The notes under the pieces are model-generated. The model saw nothing but the letters and a program-made list of their open reading frames with translations, had not been told where the DNA came from and made no database searches. This document shows, one piece after another, positions 57,557 to 64,000 of a stretch of DNA of 64,000 nucleotides; the first letter of the stretch is position 1; each line of letters opens with the position of its first letter. Source of the DNA: Plazaster borealis. Taxonomy: Eukaryota > Echinodermata > Asteroidea > Forcipulatida > Labidiasteridae. The translations under genes were made by a program, and so were the position numbers. The stretch spans positions 14,161,273 to 14,225,272 of the forward strand of contig CM037467.1 of assembly GCA_021014325.1 (NCBI GenBank), given 5' to 3'.

Positions 57557-60500
57557 CTATAATTTATATAAATACTTGTCTTTCCTGCTCCGTAGTTCCT
57601 TTAGAATACTCGCTCTGTTCTCCTCTATAACTGCATCTGATCCCATATCTTTTCTCAGAGCTTTGACAAGAGACGATGATGCAGTTCTTAAGAAAGGATT
57701 GTAAGATCTCTCTTCTCTCACAGAGGAAGGCGCCTGTGGATTTAAGCAAAAATTATTTCAAGTTGTCATCAGTGGTTAGCTTTGTGATTTTATCTTAATT
57801 TGTTTTAAATTCACTCAAAGACAGTTCATCAATTCATCCAGATCCACATTTGCATCAAAGGAAGAGTAGTCTAAGATGTTCTTCAAGAAACTGAAATCTC
57901 CATTTAAAGTCTTACCGTTATCAATCTCTCCCGTCTTCTTTCCTGTACCCATGAAAACTTGGCCTGCAACAATCAAACAAAATATTAGGTTTTTTTTCAA
58001 AAAACGTAAAACCAAACAATGTCAAGTTAGCACAAGAGGAAGGTCGCCTCACCATAACATCTTGATTTTCCGATTCCAAGAATTGAGCAAAGTCCAGGTT
58101 ATCCTTGGCATACTCATGCCCTGAAAAAAAAAAAAAAAAAAAAAAAAAAATTATCCAAAGTGAATATTTATTTTAATCAATAATTGATATAAATTGACAC
58201 CTGACGATAATTTTTTTTAAAGACATACCTGGCCAAACAATGGTGTCTTGAGACAGCTCACATATCTTGTCTAGGCTCGTAAGCATCAATGAGGCTGGAC
58301 CTTCAAACATCCGACCTTTAAGAAAGATGAAGGATGTTGAAAGAAAAGATGAATAAGTATAAAAACAAGTTTCTGACATCTTATATAATAAAATCTATGC
58401 GTCAATCCCAAAACAGTGCATCTTGCAAAAAAATGCTCCGTGCAAAAACGTTGTATATCGGCGCATACTTGTTTTCTGTGTACATCCGGGCTATTTTAAG
58501 CGAGATACAACGTACAAGATACAAGATTTGACAACTTCAAACTCGCGCGTAACATAAGTACTATTTTAGGCAACAAAATTGTTAATCTTAAAACCTCCTA
58601 GTACATGTTTACTCCAGTGAGGAGTAAAGAAGCAATTAATGGCTAATCTTACCACAACCACCAAGGAATAAGAGATCTCCTGTGAAGACACAATCTGGGG
58701 AATCCCCTCCTGGACTGTGAAGGAGGTAAGCCATGTGACCTATAGTGTGACCTGGTGTGAAGAGGGCTGTGAACCTCAGACCACCCACTTGAATGCTTTC
58801 CTGATCAACAACGTGGCTGTGCAGAAAAAAAAACAAGTTCTGAAATTTGAATTTTGAAATCTAAATGGTTTTGGAAATAGAACTGTTGGTTTAAGGAAAA
58901 AGGTGAAGAAAGGTGACAAAGGATTGTCCTATTTGTGAAAACAAAAAACCTAGACGGGAAAAATTTACAGTAAAGATTGAAATAAGACTTACAGGACACT
59001 TCTGTGCAGAACTAAGACGTCTTAATTTTGAGATCTACTCTGCAGTACTAGAATAACAGCAAGACAAGTTCTTACAAATAGAATCGACACAGCAAAGTCG
59101 ACAAAATCACATGATGTTACCGCAAACTAAATATGAACTTTGTGTTTTACACTTTGGTATCAATGGGGATTTTAACAACAGACGAAAAGGGTTTTATAAT
59201 ACAACGTTTGGTTTGAATTAGTATTGAAAATTGCATTCAATTGAAGAATTTAACAATTTATATGGATTACTGCTCTTAGAATAAAGTAAATTGCAGACTT
59301 ACTGGGTAAGACCAGGTACTGAATCTGTTGAACTCCCATACACAGCGATCTTCTTATAAACTTTCCTGAGCGCTGTGTTTCCACCAGAATGATCCCTGAC
59401 AAAAATATTAAAAGAAGAACATGGTTTGGATCAAGGAATCCCAGCGTTTTACCAACTTAATATAATCACATCAGTGTCTTACACTCATGACAAATTATAT
59501 CCTCAATTCCTTGTCTTAGTCAGTCGCCTTCTATGGCCAAATCCAAACAAGGGTGTCATATATCAACACTAGAGGGCGCTATTCTCCCAACCCGGTTGCC
59601 AAGCCATGCTTTATAGTTGAATAAAAGTGTACTGGAAGTGTTATTCTTTGAGAAGATATCCATTCATTTTATGGTGGCAGCGGTGGGATACCAGAGCTGC
59701 CAACATTTGCATCTTGCAATCAGGGAGATTAGGTCAAACAATCAGGGAGATGTTTAGAATTACATTCACGAAATAGTGATACAGTTTCCATAATCAGGGA
59801 GTTGTTCATTATCAGAACATGGAAAGATTGGTTTATTTTCAGGGAACTTTCTGCAGAATCAGGGAGAGTTGGCAGCTCTCCATTACCCTTCTCTCCCTGG
59901 TAGTTATAGGACGAATGGCATGACGCTAATTAGTTTCAGAATAACTCACCAATGTTTGTGTGTGGTTAAGATGGCCGTTATAGAAACACCTTCTTGTTCT
60001 ATCCAATACTGCAAGAATAAACAAACAACTAATTGTAAACAAAAACAAATCATTTCATTAAACAAACATTGAAACAAGTCCTTTTTGTCCTCAATTGTTT
60101 ACACTCAATATTCAGGGATGTGATAGGCTGTTAAAAAACCCTGAACTCTGAGCGCAAGGCGCGAAAGCTTGCGAGCTGGAAAACTTGCGAGCATGAAGCC
60201 CACTAATAACATTTATCTTTGGTTTTAAAAGCCCTACTCTGCAATCTGGGGTGTTATATATGATTTTATCTTCATTTTTTTTATGAATTTGATCTTGGGG
60301 GGGGGAACATAATATTTCTTTTTTGGGGGGGGGGGGCAAAACAAAACGGATTTCCGGTTAAAAACTAAGAAATCACATCCCTGATATTGTATCTTCTTTC
60401 TCAAGCATGATGAGGGTTATTGTCTTATATCTGAGAAAACTATTCTTAATGTACCTGAACGACCTCCGGATCACCTGGATCGATAACGATGGCCATGTTG

Positions 60501-61925
60501 GTCGCTTTGTCAATCACAAGATACGCGTAGTTATCCTCTAGGAATGGTATCGGTCTTATTTTGATACCTGATAAGAAAGAAGTCAAGAAACAAACAAATT
60601 ACACACAAATGATGATCATGAACTCATGATAATCACTACTGATACTGGACAGGTAAAATGTGAACACATTATTTGAACTTTTTTGGCTTGGTCCTTATAA
60701 CGAAACAAGACAATTTGATGTTTCCTGTGATCATTGCATCTAGCCTTACTTTAGGTACTAGTCAAGAATACTATAGTACTACCCTTTGTTATATTCCAAT
60801 AGAACTTTAGAAGTAATAATAATTTAATCACAGAAATGTCCGGGAAAATTGCAGTAGTGCCCCTTAATAAGTTAACTAAGTTTATTTAACATCTGACTTA
60901 CTTAGTGTTAGTTTATGTCCGACCTACCGTTCATTTCAGTGACTTCAACCACTGAATGCCCATCAGGAAATTGCTCTCTTGCCTTCCTCAGGTTCTTGAC
61001 ATGGTAGTGGTGGCCTAACCTCGTCTTGGAATAGAACTGGTATCTGAAGAAACACAATAAGTACTCTGGGATGACAAATAAGTCACGCTTTGTTCTTATA
61101 ATATGGTTATCTTGGTTAAGGGCATGGTAGGTGATTGCTCCAGTCATGCCAGTTAGTCTATAACAGTAACACCCTAGCCCCACTCACAGGATTCAGATCT
61201 TTGGCCACAGAAGTGGGGCTATTTCGACACCCCTGTCGAGATATGATGTACTCCTAGTAGAACTATGAGGTTTGTGCCGCTGTCGTAGCGGAACGAACCT
61301 CATCATAGTTCTAGGTAGGAGTGTCTGAATCTGATTGATATGAATGATTAAATAGAATTAGCTGTTGCAAACTGCTTACCAACCAAAATGACCTATATAT
61401 GATTATGAATGATGTATGTTAATGAATGTTCCGACAACCATGTTCCGATAATCCCTCCTCAATCTCATGCTCTACATGGCCGGGATGGGGGATGGGGAAT
61501 GTGTTAGGGTTAGGGTTAGGGTTAGAATTAGTAAAATACGTTAGGGTTGTCTTATTCTTAACATGGGGGTCATGTCTAGCGCTATAGCAGTCATGTCATG
61601 ACATGTGTGTGTAACCAAACTGTAATATCATAACTGGTCAATACAGTTTTAGTAAATGTCTTAGCCCAGTGGTGTTTGCAGTCGTAGCTGAGTGTAGCCC
61701 CATTAATAGTGCCAATTCTCTGGACTTCCTCGTCCAGAGAATTGGCACTATTAATGGGGCTAAGCTGAGTGTTGTTTTTATATCGCATTATGAATGAGCT
61801 TACCCAAGAGCAAAAAGAGGGCTACCGGGTTTGAACATCTTTCTGAGTAGCTTCGGTTTCCTCCTGGCTATGAACCAACAAAGTCCTAAAACCACGGAGG
61901 AAAACACAACCAGTTGAAATATCAT
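57557..61925 (-). CDS. PNKD: PNKD-like metallo-beta-lactamase-fold hydrolase
   Basis: PNKD is a glyoxalase II (hydroxyacylglutathione hydrolase) relative, membrane-linked in vertebrates and tied to synaptic function and redox; its natural substrate is unsettled. Ten exons in transcript order: 61925-61804, 61043-60928, 60567-60455, 60008-59950, 59395-59303, 58816-58653, 58315-58229, 58120-58053, 57963-57916 and 57733-57557, giving 348 residues. An N-terminal hydrophobic segment (IFQLVVFSSVVLGLCWFIA) could anchor it. Metal ligands are complete: THKHWDH (His134, His136, Asp138, His139), TPGH (His191), TGD (Asp215) and WPGHEY (His253). The pre-domain block KNLRKAREQFPDGHS and the C-terminal REERSYNPFLRT match PNKD rather than HAGH. 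The THKHW/DH motif is split by an intron. ATG 61925 is the first in-frame start before the hydrophobic segment. Confidence 0.93.
58124..58150. repeat. 27-base A homopolymer forming the polypyrimidine tract of a PNKD acceptor
   Basis: On the minus strand this is T27 directly before CAG and exon 58120-58053. Confidence 0.9.
59693..59879. mobile_element. MITE with AGAGCTGCCAAC termini in a PNKD intron
   Basis: Ends are AGAGCTGCCAAC and GTTGGCAGCTCT. ATCAGGGAG occurs four times inside, plus a TCAGGGAA variant. It lies 70 bp downstream (in transcript sense) of PNKD exon 60008-59950. Confidence 0.85.
60114..60386. mobile_element. CAGGGATGTGAT-ended MITE in a PNKD intron
   Basis: Termini are CAGGGATGTGAT and ATCACATCCCTG, with ATATT next to both. 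The interior has GCGCGAAAGCTTGCGAGCTG and two G-runs. The CAGGG end is typical of hAT-type elements, although an 8-bp duplication is not clear. Confidence 0.7.
61175..61322. mobile_element. Pair of foldback hairpins in PNKD intron 1
   Basis: 61175-61221 has arms TAGCCCCACT and AGTGGGGCTA. 61251-61322 has arms around AGAACTATGAGGTTTGTGCC and GGAACGAACCTCATCATAGT with outer CTCCTA and TAGGAG. Both are relatives of the pair at 36844-37062. Confidence 0.75.
61504..61527. repeat. Short interstitial telomere-type TTAGGG tract
   Basis: Three to four consecutive TTAGGG units (GTTAGGGTTAGGGTTAGGGT) followed by a variant, and one more unit near 61542. Located in PNKD intron 1. Confidence 0.85.
61695..61762. 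mobile_element. Perfect foldback hairpin with 9-bp target-site duplication
   Basis: Arms of 31 bases pair perfectly: TAGCCCCATTAATAGTGCCA plus ATTCTCTGGAC, a 6-base loop TTCCTC, then the reverse complement ending GGGGCTA. AGCTGAGTG flanks both sides (61686-61694 and 61763-61771). The ends resemble the 37012 and 61175 hairpins. Confidence 0.92.
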
Positions 61926-62184
61926 AACACCCACTTCTTTTTCAGCTTGTCACTTCGGATCGTATATTTGCATTTCTTACAAATGTGAATGAAAGGGCGA
62001 CCTCTGTTGTTTACTTCTCAAATATTTATTTAATTTTCATGAGGGGCCGGGTGCGGTCGGGGTGCTAAGTGCGTAATCTATTTCGAACAGTAATAAAGAA
62101 AAGGAGAATCCTTTGATATTCCATAAATAATATGGAAAAAAATGAACATTTTCATAAAAATGTTGTTCAAGAAAGAGCAGTTAA

Positions 62185-62425
62185 GAGCATCGGAGGGGAG
62201 CTCTGGTTCTTATCAGTAGAGTGTGGGTTCGACTCCCGGTCGTGGCACTTGTGTCCTTGAGCAAGATGCTTTACCATAATTGCTTTGTCCTTCTGTTGAG
62301 ACATTAAGCTGTAGGTCCCGTGTACTAGGATTGGTAGTGCACGTAAAATAACCTAGGAGTTGACCCTGGTGTTTCTGGTTCACATAGCAAGCACCCTTGT
62401 TTACAGGTTTTCTCATGCTTGCAAG
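62185..62425 (+). repeat. tRNA-like SINE (family B)
   Basis: GTGTGGGTTCGACTCCCGGT (B-box) then CGTGGCACTTGTGTCCTTGA, GTAGGTCCCGTGTACTAGGA and TTCACATAGCAAGCACCCTT, in the order seen at 24776-25185. The A-box half is weak. Confidence 0.75.
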
Positions 62426-62684
62426 CTATATATAAAATGACATTCCATCTTCTGTAGCTTGTTCCTGTTTATTTTGACAACTCAATTTTCCGAAAAGATG
62501 TTGCGGGGTGGGGGGGGGGGGGCCAATGACAACCAAAATAATTTCACAAACATTATTTTAAATAAGAATTCCATTTATATAACCTTCCAATAAAATATGG
62601 CCCAATCTTTACAGAATGGTCAAAAACGAAACATTTATACTTTGTTTGCAATAAATATTCTACCTAGACATTTTTACTACACAT

Positions 62685-62935
62685 TAAAGTTTTATTAAGA
62701 GCGGGACAAATTCTTAGCAATTTCTTACAACATCCTTCTTGTGAACTTAAAAGTTTGGGTTGAGGTCTGAGAACAACATTAAATTTATCTCAACATTTTA
62801 AGTTTTCTTAAGAGCGGGACATCACAAATTCTTGGCAATTTCTTACAATACCTTCTTGAGAATTCAAGAGTTTGGGTTGAGGTTTGAGAACAACATTAAA
62901 TTCATCTCAACATTTTAAGAATTAACTTTTAAAGA
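62685..62935. repeat. ~120-bp tandem duplication
   Basis: Two units share TTAAGAGCGGGACA, AATTCTT(A/G)GCAATTTCTTACAA, AGTTTGGGTTGAGGT, TGAGAACAACATTAAAT and TCTCAACATTTTAAG. Confidence 0.85.
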
Positions 62936-64000
62936 AAACATCAAAATTGCGATGATTTTGCAATCAATGCTGTGCCATTTTTTTAAAGCAAATATTTGTT
63001 AACGTAATCGAGAACAGGATTGAAAATTGAAAAAAATATTAAACATAAAGTACTCAATAAATTAATGACTGATGAGACATAACTTATTAATACATTCTTT
63101 ACAAATTAATCAACTTTTAAACCAAAACTTGTTAACCTTAGAAAGACGGACTTTGAAAATAAATTAACAAAGGCATTCCTTTCTACAAACAGTAACCCTG
63201 TGTTTAACATTAATGCAACTTTAGCACACACATCACTTAAGGTACAATCTGTTTAGTCTTGTGGAAATAATGCAAGCCCGTCTTTGAACCCCATCTTGGG
63301 TCTTGGATCCTACGACAGGTTCAGCCCTTCTAGTAGGTTTGAAACTGTGAACTTTTCAGATCAAGTTTCACACTGACTTATGATGTCTTAGTCTAGCCTA
63401 AGCCTTAACCCAAGACCTGCATAGCCATAGCCATTGCTGTGGCAAATTTAAAAAAGGCTCTAAAGGTTCTGTCAGTTTTAAGCAGCTTTTGATGATTACA
63501 TCATAAACGAATGTTTATTATTGACACCTTGCACAGCGCACTTACACGCAACTATCCTGTCCGCCATTTTTTGGAATTTACTCCCAAAATGGTGGAAATG
63601 GTAGCATTGTGCGGAGGTGCGTTCTGTGTTGTGCAATACTATGTTGGGTCAATATAATGAGGTAGCCAGCATAAAAGTCAGGAAGGTAAAACAGCTTGTC
63701 ACTGGTTTTGGGGGCAAGTTAACTCATTTCAGTAAAATATCTACGACCTGTATATAGGTCATATTCCCTCCATCCGATATAGTAATAATAAATGGCAAAA
63801 GTCAGCTCACCAAAAAGGGAACACTATTCACCCATCAAGCCTGAATTTGGTGACACTGTTTTACAGAAAAACTAAAGACTGTATCGTGATAAAAGGGCTG
63901 CACAGATTAGTTCCAGCTTATCAAGGGGAAAATTATTCAATCAAAAATCAATACAAGAGTGTTTTTAAGGAGAGGTTTTAAAACCCCTTCACAGTGTACA

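Larger units (their letters stand above)
61926..64000. other. Region upstream of PNKD with no recognised gene
   Basis: It holds a SINE (62185-62425), a G-run at 62507-62521, a two-copy tandem (62685-62935) and AT-rich sequence. Many AATAAA and TTTATT words allow the 3' UTR of an off-window gene, but no coding exon is visible. The PNKD promoter should be near 61930-62100. Confidence 0.45.

Noticed and set aside
61591..61788. 65-codon minus-strand frame
   Set aside because: It is mostly the perfect hairpin and lies in PNKD intron 1.

Overview
This is a 64 kb piece of an animal nuclear genome. The genes are split by GT-AG introns, there are no bacterial features, and the non-coding DNA is AT-rich and crowded with short interspersed elements, MITEs, foldback hairpins and minisatellites. 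Protein similarity points to a deuterostome, most likely a marine invertebrate such as an echinoderm. That placement is an inference from gene content and repeat style, not a measured result.

Layout. 251-8271 (minus): MLH1, the mismatch-repair MutL homologue, 13 coding exons, C-terminal part off the left edge. 8272-11981: divergent intergenic region with tandem repeats, a dispersed 25-bp motif and a 107-bp near-perfect hairpin. 11982-23561 (plus): a seven-coding-exon gene for a 2574-residue protein joining RNA-binding modules, a DEAH/RHA helicase and a C-terminal RBR (RING1-IBR-RING2) ubiquitin ligase, similar to plant DEAH11/DEAH12. 23562-27588: repeat-filled intergenic DNA. 27589-38242 (minus): DDX23/Prp28, the U5 snRNP DEAD-box helicase, 15 exons, complete. 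38243-39053: probable bidirectional promoter interval. 39054-41514 and 42673-45312 (plus): two tandem core-1 beta-1,3-galactosyltransferase (C1GALT1-like, GT31) genes, three exons each. 47218-49733 and 51707-55235 (plus): two tandem CYP4-family cytochromes P450, four exons each. 57557-61925 (minus): PNKD-like metallo-beta-lactamase-fold hydrolase, 10 exons. 61926-64000: no recognised gene.

There is no operon-like logic. The genes are a mix of housekeeping information processing (MLH1, DDX23), glycosylation (two C1GALT1-like), oxidative metabolism (two CYP4), thioester-hydrolase-like metabolism (PNKD) and one large RNA helicase/E3 ligase. Two local tandem duplications stand out, each with patches of very high identity that suggest gene conversion. 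The most biologically interesting gene is the helicase-RBR fusion. The most striking structural material is a set of non-autonomous DNA transposons, including a family bounded by TTAA at several copies and one copy nested inside a tRNA-like SINE.

Exon boundaries were placed by eye from splice consensus and reading phase. All fully contained genes sum to a whole number of codons. tRNA-like sequences are interpreted as SINEs, and no functional RNA gene is claimed.
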